Translations under genes and position numbers: made by a program
Notes under the pieces: model-generated
The model's database searches: none
Told to the model about the DNA's origin: nothing
Seen by the model: the letters and a program-made list of their open reading frames with translations, nothing else
Assembly: GCF_018883605.1 (NCBI RefSeq)
Contig: NZ_JAHLEM010000028.1
Location: 1 to 50,801 of the forward strand
Length of the DNA: 50,801 nt
Direction of reading: 5' to 3'
Source of the DNA: Streptomyces niphimycinicus
Lineage (GTDB): Bacteria > Actinomycetota > Actinomycetes > Streptomycetales > Streptomycetaceae
Part shown: in pieces, positions 9,916 through 18,100 of the stretch
Layout: each line of letters begins with the position of its first letter
Numbering within the stretch: position 1 is the stretch's first letter

Positions 9916-11052
9916 TCACATGCGCGCCGCGAACGTCGGGGTGGCGAATAGCTGGATGTACACCCCCGCAGCCCACAGAGTGCCATCCGGGGCACCGGAG
10001 AGTTCGTACACGTTCGTCACGTAGTAGCCGGTCGTCTCGGGGACACGGGTGACCTCTTGCCACCCGGTGCCGGTCCAGCGCAGGATTCCGGAGCTGCTGT
10101 TGCTGCTGCCCAGTCGGAGCCCGGCGTACAACGTCCCCTTGGCCCAGGCCAGTTCCCCGATCCCGGTCGCACCCGGCACCGTCACATCCGCGCCGCCGGT
10201 CCAGGCGGTGCCGTTCCAGCGCAGCACCGTCGTGCCCGCGGTGGCCCACACCTCGCCCGACGGACCGGCTGCGATCTCCTCGATGGCGGCGGTGCCGGAC
10301 GGAACCGGCACTTCCCTCCACGACGTGCCGTTGTAGCGGGTGACGTAGCCGCGGCAGTTGCTGCCGCCCACGGTCGTGCAGGTCCGACCGGCGGCCCAGA
10401 TCTCGTTGGCCGATTTCACGTACAAGGAAGTGAGTTCGGTCTTGCTGCCGGACGTGGGAGTTATCTTGGTGACCTGCCAGCTGCTGCCGGTCCAGTGGCC
10501 GATCGTGCCCGGGAGCGCGGACGCCGACGACGCATCGGTTCCGCCGACCGCCCAGACGTCGGTGGCCGATACGGCCTTGATGGCCTGGAAGCTCACCGTC
10601 GCGTCGGCGGGCGAGCGGGTCTCCCAGGCCGTGCCGTTCCAGTGGTTGCCGACGCTGGCCGCACTCACACTCTGGCCGATGACCCAGAAGTCGTTTGCGG
10701 ACGTGGCGGTCCAGACCCCGTCGTCGTTCGTCTCGATGTTCTGGCTCGAGGACAGGGCCGGGAGTAACGTCCATGAGTTTCCGTCACGGTGCCAGAATCT
10801 GGCGACCTCGCCCGATCCGGGATCACCGCCGGGGTAGCTGCCGCTGCGGGCGAACACCGTGTCACCGTCGCCGGCGAGGAAGGCGTCGAACCATCGCGAG
10901 CTGTCCGGGTCGGCGACCGCCGTCCAGGTGTCGGCCGCCGCCGTGGGGCCCGCGGCGAGGGCCATGGCCGCACCTGCCGCCGCCAACAGGACCGTTGCCC
11001 TGCGCAGCCTGGCGACCACGCCTCGCATGTGACTGGATCGTCGAGTGAACAC
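9916..11052 (-). CDS. Secreted repeat protein, probable beta-propeller
   Basis: A 378-residue protein. The GTG at 11052 is preferred because AAGGAGG lies 6 nt upstream; no ribosome site supports the longer frame to 11139. The N-terminus has basic residues, a hydrophobic segment and an Ala-rich cleavage region (AAAGAAMALAAGPTAAADTW), so it should be exported. The mature part has recurring WNGTAW / WTGSSW / YNGTSW / WTGTGW strands alternating with ANDFWVIG, ATDVWAVGG, ANEIWAAG and SGEVWATAG. This repeat pattern suggests a multi-bladed propeller. No catalytic motif is visible and I cannot assign a ligand. It does not look like a biosynthetic enzyme. Confidence 0.75.
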   Translation of the reverse strand: MFTRRSSHMRGVVARLRRATVLLAAAGAAMALAAGPTAAADTWTAVADPDSSRWFDAFLAGDGDTVFARSGSYPGGDPGSGEVARFWHRDGNSWTLLPALSSSQNIETNDDGVWTATSANDFWVIGQSVSAASVGNHWNGTAWETRSPADATVSFQAIKAVSATDVWAVGGTDASSASALPGTIGHWTGSSWQVTKITPTSGSKTELTSLYVKSANEIWAAGRTCTTVGGSNCRGYVTRYNGTSWREVPVPSGTAAIEEIAAGPSGEVWATAGTTVLRWNGTAWTGGADVTVPGATGIGELAWAKGTLYAGLRLGSSNSSSGILRWTGTGWQEVTRVPETTGYYVTNVYELSGAPDGTLWAAGVYIQLFATPTFAARM

Positions 11053-11180
11053 TGCTTTCCTCCTTGATGGGGCCTGAGTCGGGGCGGCGCCACGGGCTCT
11101 AGCCCGGGCCGCCCTCGTCCGGGCCGATCTTTCGGACACTTGCTACGTGCCGCCTATAGGAACTCCTGCATGCGGCGCCG

Positions 11181-12512
11181 TCAGTGCACCCCTTTCGGCT
11201 CGCGGTCCCCACCCACGGGGACGTCCTCGCTCCGCGAGCGCAGGCGGAGTTGTTCCTCCTCGGTGTACTCGACGCGCCTCATGGCCAGCCGCAGCAGCGG
11301 CGGGGCCATCACCGAGGTCACCACGGCGATCAGGACCACGATGGTGTACGTGGCGGCGTCCATGATGCCCAGCCGCAGGCCGACCATCGCGACGATCACC
11401 TCGATGACGCCTCGGGCGTTCATCCCGGCGCCGAGTGCCAGCGCTTCCCACTTGCTCAGCCGGCTCAGCCATGCGCCCAGGTAGGCGCCGGCGAACTTGC
11501 CGAGGACCGCGATGACGAGCACGAGCAGAGCCGCACCCAGCACCTCGGGACGGGACAGCGCCCTGAGGTCGACCCTCAGTCCCGCGGTCGCGAAGAACAG
11601 CGGAGCCAGTGCCGCGAGGACGACGGTGCGGAGCGCGGCCGTGCGCGCGGCGGTGAACTCCTTGCTGGAACCGATGAGCGTGCCGCACACGAAGGCCCCG
11701 AAGACCGCCTCGAGTTTCAGCGACTGGGTACCGGCGGCGGCGAGCAGGATCAGCGCGGTGACCACCGCGACGGTCTGCTCGGCGGAACCGCTGCTGAGCC
11801 GCAGAGCGGTGCGGACCAGGGGACGCCCGATCACCACCGCCACGAGCAGCACGATCAGCATGCGCACCAGCGTTAGGGCGATGTCGTCGGCGCCGAGACC
11901 GCCCACGGCCATCGCGGAGACGATCGACAGCATGAACCACCCGAAGGCGTCGTCGATCACGCCGGCCATGAGCGTCAGCTGGCCCACGTTGCGATGAATG
12001 AGGTTCATGTCCATGAGCGTCTTGGCGATGACGGGGATCGCGCTCACGCACATGGCGACGCCCAGGAAGAGCGCGAAGACCGTGGTGTCGGATCTGTCCG
12101 GAGCCAGCACATGCGCCAGCGGGTACCCGACGGCGACGCCGAGCCCGAGGGGGATGAGCAGTCCGGACAGGCTGATCTGCAGCGCCGCCCGGCCACGGCG
12201 GCGCATCGACGCGAGGTCCATCTCGGCACCGGTGAGTCCGACCAGGAGCAGGACGGCGATCTGACCGACGGCATCGAGCAGATGCATCTGCTCCGGGTCG
12301 GCCGGCAGCAGCCAGCCGGAGATGTCCGGAGCCAGCCACCCCATCAGCGAGGGCCCCAGCAGGACGCCCGCGGTCAGCTCCCCCATGATCGCGGGCATGC
12401 CCATACGGGCGGTGAGGCGGCCCAGCACGACAGCCGCGAACAGGAGCACGCCCACTTGGAGCAGGAAGACGAGAAGCATATGGGATTCCATGGAAGGTAC
12501 CGGTGCCGCCAT
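11181..12512 (-). CDS. Monovalent cation:proton antiporter (CPA2 / KefB-like)
   Basis: A 443-residue integral membrane protein with about 12 hydrophobic segments of the Na+/H+ exchanger fold. Diagnostic stretches are GRLTARMGMPAIMGELTAGVLLGPSLMG, LLVGLTGAEMDL and LAGVIDDAFGWFMLS, where the paired acidic residues DD are typical of the ion site. It ends in a charged cytosolic tail (EYTEEEQLRLRSRSED). AGAGGAG lies 5 nt before the ATG. It begins 46 bp after the stop of the diaminopropionate-synthase-like gene on the same strand, so the two probably share a transcript. Antiporters of this family occur near antibiotic clusters as possible ion-homeostasis or export factors; a cluster role is inference. 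Confidence 0.88.
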   Translation of the reverse strand: MAAPVPSMESHMLLVFLLQVGVLLFAAVVLGRLTARMGMPAIMGELTAGVLLGPSLMGWLAPDISGWLLPADPEQMHLLDAVGQIAVLLLVGLTGAEMDLASMRRRGRAALQISLSGLLIPLGLGVAVGYPLAHVLAPDRSDTTVFALFLGVAMCVSAIPVIAKTLMDMNLIHRNVGQLTLMAGVIDDAFGWFMLSIVSAMAVGGLGADDIALTLVRMLIVLLVAVVIGRPLVRTALRLSSGSAEQTVAVVTALILLAAAGTQSLKLEAVFGAFVCGTLIGSSKEFTAARTAALRTVVLAALAPLFFATAGLRVDLRALSRPEVLGAALLVLVIAVLGKFAGAYLGAWLSRLSKWEALALGAGMNARGVIEVIVAMVGLRLGIMDAATYTIVVLIAVVTSVMAPPLLRLAMRRVEYTEEEQLRLRSRSEDVPVGGDREPKGVH

Positions 12513-12558
12513 CGAAACTCCTCTGAAATGTCTTCACCCCATGGGGCCCGTACCTGAA

Positions 12559-13503
12559 TCAGCCGAACGCCTCGGAGACCCATTTTTCGTCGTAGATGGT
12601 GTCCAGATAGTGGTGGCCCAGATCCGGTGAAATGGCGACTGCCGTCAATTTCTCCGACGCATCGTTGGCCGTCAGCCAGTCGAGTGCGCCATGGACCACG
12701 GTTCCGGTGGAACCACCGAGCAGAAAGCCATGTCGGACCAGCTCGTGACATGTTCGGATCGTGTCGGCCTCGGAGACGTGCACCACCGCGTCGACGCACG
12801 AGGTGTCCAGGATGGCGGGGCGGACGCTGGTGCCGAGCCCCGGAATCATGCGGCGCTCTTCGGGCTCTCCGAATGTCACCGAACCGACGCTGTCGATGGC
12901 CACGATCGTGACGGAAGGACGCGTCTCCCGGAAATACCTGGCACAACCCATCAGCGTGCCGGTGGTGCCCGCTCCGATGAAGAGCACGTCGATTTCGGGG
13001 AAAGCCTTGGCTATCTCCTGGGCCGTGGTCCTGTAGTGCCCCATCCAGTTGCCCGCGTTGGCGTACTGGTTCAGCCATCTGTAATCGGGACGATCCGCGC
13101 ACAGCCGCCGGACGTGGGCGAGCCGGGCCCCGAGGAATCCGTTCTGCGGATCCGGGTCGGTGACGACGTACACCTCGGCGCCCAAGGCTTCCATCACCTG
13201 CCGCGCCGAGCGGTTGCAGCGGGTGTCCGTGACGCAGATGAACCGGTAGCCCCGCCGCGCGGCCACGATGCTCAGCGCCACGCCCATGTTTCCCGAAGAG
13301 GATTCCACCAGGGTGTCGCCGGGGGCGAACCGGCCCTCCCGCTCCCCCTCGTCGACCATCTCAACGGCCGCTTTGATCTTTATCGAGCCTGCAAAGTTGA
13401 ACCCTTCACACTTGAGCATGATCCGACGACCGGTCATTTCAAGGAGGTCGATGTAAAGGTCGCCGACGTTGAACCCCAGTGGATTTGAGACAATCATGGT
13501 CAC
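12559..13503 (-). CDS. PLP-dependent synthase, SbnA/VioB-like (L-2,3-diaminopropionate precursor)
   Basis: A 314-residue fold-type II PLP enzyme of the cysteine-synthase family. The PLP Lys lies in FNFAGSIKIKAAVEMV, the substrate-loop motif is ESSSGNMGVALS, and the phosphate-binding Gly loop is GAGTTGTLMG. FAGSIK rather than the cysteine-synthase form PxxSVKDR, together with its placement in an NRPS cluster, fits the SbnA/VioB group. SbnA joins O-phospho-L-serine and glutamate to make the precursor of 2,3-diaminopropionate. The partner oxidase (SbnB/VioK) is not in this window. GTG 13503 and ATG 13497 are both possible starts. It diverges from the dioxygenase operon and shares a 127-bp intergenic region. 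An NRPS-3 adenylation domain with a diamino-acid-like signature supports this role. Confidence 0.82.
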   Translation of the reverse strand: MTMIVSNPLGFNVGDLYIDLLEMTGRRIMLKCEGFNFAGSIKIKAAVEMVDEGEREGRFAPGDTLVESSSGNMGVALSIVAARRGYRFICVTDTRCNRSARQVMEALGAEVYVVTDPDPQNGFLGARLAHVRRLCADRPDYRWLNQYANAGNWMGHYRTTAQEIAKAFPEIDVLFIGAGTTGTLMGCARYFRETRPSVTIVAIDSVGSVTFGEPEERRMIPGLGTSVRPAILDTSCVDAVVHVSEADTIRTCHELVRHGFLLGGSTGTVVHGALDWLTANDASEKLTAVAISPDLGHHYLDTIYDEKWVSEAFG

Positions 13504-13551
13504 GTCGACATCGTCCCGCCCGGCTCCATAGAGAAGCTATACGAACGCAGC

Positions 13552-13586
13552 GGATAGACATGGTAGGGAGAAAATATAGACCCCCC
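13552..13586 (+). promoter_or_regulatory. Promoter of the dioxygenase-NRPS1-PKS operon, shared motif
   Basis: GGATAG (13552-13557), a 17-bp spacer containing GGTAGGG, TATAGA (13575-13580), then a run of C. It lies 51 bp upstream of the dioxygenase ATG. The same pattern, with the same spacing, occurs on the minus strand at 36126-36160 ahead of the P450 operon. The two share ATAG-N3-GGTAGGG, AAATATAGA and CCCC at identical offsets. This suggests a common sigma factor or pathway activator. Promoter function is inferred from position and conservation. Confidence 0.65.
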
Positions 13587-13630
13587 GGGCAGCGTGGGTC
13601 CCCAGCCTTTTCCAAGGAAGGGAGAGACCG

Positions 13631-14569
13631 ATGGTCGGCGACCGGGAATGGTCCCCCCTGGAGCTCACTCCGAACGCGATCGGGGTCTCTCCGGGGCCGG
13701 AAGGACTGGTGGAGTACCTGGCGGCCACCGACCTTCGCGAACAGCTGGTGAAGGCCAAGGCAATCGTGTTCCGGGATTTTCGTCTCAGTCCACGCGATCT
13801 CGAATCGAAACTGGATCTCTTCCTGCCCAATCGACTGGCCTATGTGCACGGGAACTCGCCGCGAACCAAGGTGGGAAAGAACGTCTACACCTCCACCGAG
13901 TACCCCGCGGAATTCACCATCTCCATGCACAACGAACTGTCCTACTCGCACCACTGGCCCACCCGGCTGCTCTTCTTCTGCGAGCAGGCGCCGGCCATCG
14001 GCGGTGCCACTCCGGTGGTGGACAGCACACGGTGGCTGGCCGCCCTGGACGACGATGTGCGCGACGCCTTCCGCGGCGGTGTCCGCTACACACAGAACCT
14101 CCACGGCGGCGCGGGCCTGGGCAAGAGCTGGCAGGACACGTTCGAGACCGGGAAGCCGGACGAAGTGGAGGAGTTCCTCGCCCAGGCCGACGCGTCGTGG
14201 GTGTGGAAGCCCGACGGCGGCCTTCGCGTCAGCCAACTGCGCCCTTCGACCCGCAAGCACCCCGTCACCGGCGACGAGGTCTGGTTCAACCAGGCGGACC
14301 AGTGGCATGCGGCCGGCCTGGGCGACGAGACGGCCGCCGCGCTGCGGGCCATCCTGCCGGAGGAGGACCTGCCCCAGTCGGTCACCTTCGCCGACGGCTC
14401 CCCGATCCCCGAGGAGTACGTCGTCCAGATCCGTGACCGAGGGCTGAGCAACGCCGTCGACGTGTACTGGCAGGCCGGTGACGTCCTGCTCGTCGACAAC
14501 CTTCTGGTCGGGCACGGCCGGCGCCCATTCTCCGGAAACCGCCGGGTCCTCGTGGCCATGTCGGACTGA
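13631..14569 (+). CDS. Fe(II)/2-oxoglutarate dioxygenase, TauD/SyrP-like hydroxylase
   Basis: A 312-residue non-haem iron dioxygenase. The iron ligands are His100 and Glu102 (SMHNELSYSHHWP) and distal His295 (LLVGHGRRPF), with the 2-oxoglutarate-binding Arg just after. The HxE form and the HNELSY context are typical of the SyrP group, which beta-hydroxylates amino acids bound to NRPS carrier domains (SyrP itself: aspartate). It is the first gene of a rightward operon with the flavin reductase, NRPS-1, KAS III-like protein and PKS, so it probably hydroxylates an amino-acid side chain of the peptide. A GGGAG ribosome site precedes the ATG. The substrate cannot be read from the sequence. Confidence 0.88.
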   Translation: MVGDREWSPLELTPNAIGVSPGPEGLVEYLAATDLREQLVKAKAIVFRDFRLSPRDLESKLDLFLPNRLAYVHGNSPRTKVGKNVYTSTEYPAEFTISMHNELSYSHHWPTRLLFFCEQAPAIGGATPVVDSTRWLAALDDDVRDAFRGGVRYTQNLHGGAGLGKSWQDTFETGKPDEVEEFLAQADASWVWKPDGGLRVSQLRPSTRKHPVTGDEVWFNQADQWHAAGLGDETAAALRAILPEEDLPQSVTFADGSPIPEEYVVQIRDRGLSNAVDVYWQAGDVLLVDNLLVGHGRRPFSGNRRVLVAMSD

Positions 14570-14576
14570 CTCGGAG

Positions 14577-15068
14577 ATGACTGCTCCCGCGCAGGATCAG
14601 GAGCTCGCCGAGTCCGTGCGACGCGCCGCCCGACGGTCCGTCACCGGCGTGACGATCGTGGCGGTCAGGCACGCCGACGACACCCACGCGATGACCGCCA
14701 ACTCGTTCGTGACGCTCTCGCTGCGGCCCGCGCTGGTCGGCATCTGTGTGACCCCGGAAGGACGGATGAGGCCGCACATGCGCCCGGGCCGCAGGTTCGG
14801 CATCAGCGTTCTGAACGAAGCCGAGGCCGACTACGCCCGGCACTTCGCCGACCGGCGACGGCCGGGCACCATGCCTCCGCTGGACCAGTTGACCCCGGGC
14901 GGGCCTCCCCTCGTGCCGGCCTGTGCCGCCTACTTCGTCTGCGACGTCGCGTACACCCACGCGGTCGGCGACCACGACCTCCTCGTCGGGTCCGTCGTCG
15001 ACTGCGGCGTACGGTCCACGGGCACCCCGCTCACCTTCCTGGACGGCGAATTCGGAGGCAGCGGGTAA
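14577..15068 (+). CDS. NAD(P)H:flavin oxidoreductase
   Basis: A 163-residue flavin-reductase-domain protein: VRRAARRSVTGVTIVAVRH, MTANSFVTLSLRPALVGICVTPEG, FGISVLNEAEADYARHFADRRR. It probably supplies reduced flavin to the intact halogenase at 27633-28976, since two-component halogenases need one and none is adjacent to it. The ATG is 7 bp after the dioxygenase stop; GGAG touches the start codon, so initiation may depend on translational coupling. It is diverged from the other reductase at 7983-8462 and is not a recent copy. Confidence 0.88.
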   Translation: MTAPAQDQELAESVRRAARRSVTGVTIVAVRHADDTHAMTANSFVTLSLRPALVGICVTPEGRMRPHMRPGRRFGISVLNEAEADYARHFADRRRPGTMPPLDQLTPGGPPLVPACAAYFVCDVAYTHAVGDHDLLVGSVVDCGVRSTGTPLTFLDGEFGGSG

Positions 15069-15158
15069 CGCGCCTGACAGCACAGGCCGGAACGGGACGT
15101 GTCACCACCGGCCCCCTCCCGTGATGCCGCCGGACACCCTCTGAGGATGTGAAGCGCT

Positions 15159-18100
15159 ATGACCGACCTCGCACGGATCCCCCTTTCCGCGGCACAGCGG
15201 GGGGTGTGGTTCGCCCATCTGCTCGACCCCTCGCAACAGACTTTCAACTGCGCCGAGTACCTCGCCGTCGACGGGGCACTGGACATCCGGCTCCTGCGCT
15301 CGGCCTGGGCCCGGCTACGGGCCGAGGCCGACGTGGTGCGGGTCCGGTCGATCGACTCGGCCGACGGACTGTGGCAGTTGGTCGAGCCGCCGGACGACAC
15401 GGAACTCCCGCTGATCGACTGCTCGGGCAGCCGTGACCCGGAGGCCGCGGCACACGACTGGATGCAGGCCGACCTCACCCGCCCCGTCGACCTGTCGCGC
15501 CCGCCCGTCTCGGCCTTCGCCCTGCTCGAACTGGCCCCGGACCGCTACTACTTCTACTACCGGATGCACCACGCCCTCGTCGACGGCTACAGCATCCGGA
15601 TGATCGGGAAACGGCTGGCGGCCCTCTACTCCGCGCTGGCCGACGGCCGACCGGATCCGGGCCCGAAGTTCGCCCCGCTCACCGTGCTCATCGACGAGGA
15701 CCGCGACTACCGGGCTTCCGCGCAGTTCCAGCGCGACCGGGAGTACTGGACCGAGCGCTTCGCCGACCGGCCCGGGGCCACCCGCCTGCCCGGCTGGCCC
15801 CGGGCCTCCGAAGGAGACGGTCCACGACGGCTCACCGCCCCCGGGGCACTGACCGCGTCGGAAGTCGACGGCCTGCACGCGATCGCGGCTGCCGCTGGAG
15901 TGACCTGGCAGATCGTGCTGGTGGCCGCAATCGCCGCCTACACCCGTCGGGTGACCGGTCAGCGGGAGGTGATCCTCGGCCTGCCCGTGGCCGGACGCCG
16001 CAGCGGCGCGTCCCGCCGTACGCCCGGGATGGCCACCAACTCCATCGCGCTGCGTCTGCGCGTCGACGCCTCGCGGAGTCTGGCCAACCTGGTGGCGCAG
16101 GTCGCGGAGGAGGTCCGGGGCGCACTGCGGCACGAGCGGTACCGCGCCGAGGACCTGCGCCGCGATCTCGAACTGGAGGAGAACGGGCGCCCGTTCATCG
16201 GGCCGATGATCAACTTCATGCCGGGCGACCCGACTCTGCGCTTCGGGGAACATCCGGCGACCGCCCACAACCTCGCTTCCGGCCCCATCGTCGACCTCTC
16301 GGTCAGTGTCGCCGAGAGCGGCGACGCGACGGGCCTGACGCTGGTCTTCGAAGCGAATCCGGACAGCCACGACGAACGCGGGTTCCTCGACCACCGCGAC
16401 CGTCTGATGGCCTTCCTCAAGAAGGCGGCAGCCGCGCCCGACCGCTCCCTGTCACGCGTCGACACCCTGCTGCCCAAGGAACGGCAGCACCTCTTGACCG
16501 AGCGGAACCGCACCACCCGGTACGTACCGCCACAGACAGTGCCGCAGCTGTTCGCCCGGCAGGCGGCTCGCACACCGGACGCGTCAGCGGTGCGGCACGA
16601 CGGGCGCTCGTGGACGTACGCGGAACTCGACGCGTGGTCGAACGCACTGGCGACCGACCTGCGTGCACAGGGGCTGGGGCCCGAGGAGTTCGCGGCGATC
16701 CGCCTGGGCCGCTCGCCCGAGCTGATCGTGGCGATGCTCGCCGTCCTGAAGAGCGGTGCGGCGTACGTACCCGTGGACCCGGACTACCCCGCCGAACGGA
16801 TCGAGTACATGCTCTCGGACCTGGCACCGGGCTGCGTGATCTCGGCGGTGGCCCCGCCTCCGGACGAGCCCGTAGAGGCCCCCGTCACCGCCGCGACGGT
16901 CGACCCCGCGCACCCCGCCTATCTGATCTACACATCCGGCTCCACCGGCAGACCGAAGGCGGTGGCGGTCCCGCACTCCGCGATGCGCAACTTCGTCCTG
17001 GACCACGCACGGCGCTTCGGGCTCAACGAGACGAGCCGCGCACTGCAGTTCGTCTCTCCGAGCTTCGACGTCGCCACGGGCGACATCTGGCCGACGCTGC
17101 TGACGGGCGGCTGCCTGGTGCTCGCCCCCGAGGCGCGCACCATGGGCGCCGAGACCCTGCTGACACTGCTCGCCGCAGAGCGGATCACCCATGCGACGAT
17201 CCCCCCGGCGATGCTCGCCCAACTGCCCCACCCGGAACTGCCGGATCTGGCCGTCCTGATCACCGGTGGCGAGCGGGTGGACCCGGAGGTCGTCCGGCGG
17301 TGGGGCGCGGGACGACGAATGGTGAACGTGTACGGCGTCACCGAGGCCGCCGTCGCCACCACGACGAGCACGCTGGTCCCCGGCACGCAGGCCGCCATCG
17401 GACGCCCCATCGACAACTCCCAGGTGTACGTGCTGGATTCCGGGCTGCAGCCGCTTCCGGCGGGCGCGCCGGGACAGCTGTTCATCGCCGGCACCGGCCT
17501 GGCGCGCGGCTATGTGCGACGGCCGGGCCCGACGGCCGAGCGCTTCCTGCCCTGCCCCTACGGGCTACCGGGCTCGCGTATGTACGCCACCGGCGATCTC
17601 GTGCAGTGGCGGGGCGACGGCGAGCTGGAGTTCCTCGGCCGCATCGACGACCAGGTCAAGGTGCGCGGTTTCCGGATCGAACCCGGTGAGATCGAGGCGG
17701 CACTGATGGCCAACCCGGGTGTCCGTACGGCGGTCGTCATCGTCCGTGAGGATCAGCCGGGGCGCCCGCGTCTGATCGCCTTCGTACAGCCGTTCCCGGA
17801 CCACGGAACGACGCCGATCCAGCTGCGCCGGTTCCTGGGCCAGTCGCTGCCGGAGTACATGGTGCCGTCCGCCGTGGTCCTCCTCGAAGAGATACCGCTC
17901 ACCCCCAACGGAAAGGTCGACCGCCGGGCACTGACCATGCCGGTGCGGACAGCGGAGAAGGCCGACGAGCCGACCGCGGGCTCTCTGGAGTCCGCCCTGT
18001 GCGCCCTGTTCGCCGAGGTGCTGGGAGTGGAGCGGGTCAGCGTGCACGACTCGTTCTTCGACCTCGGCGGAGACAGCATCGCGGTGGTTCCCCTGGTCAG

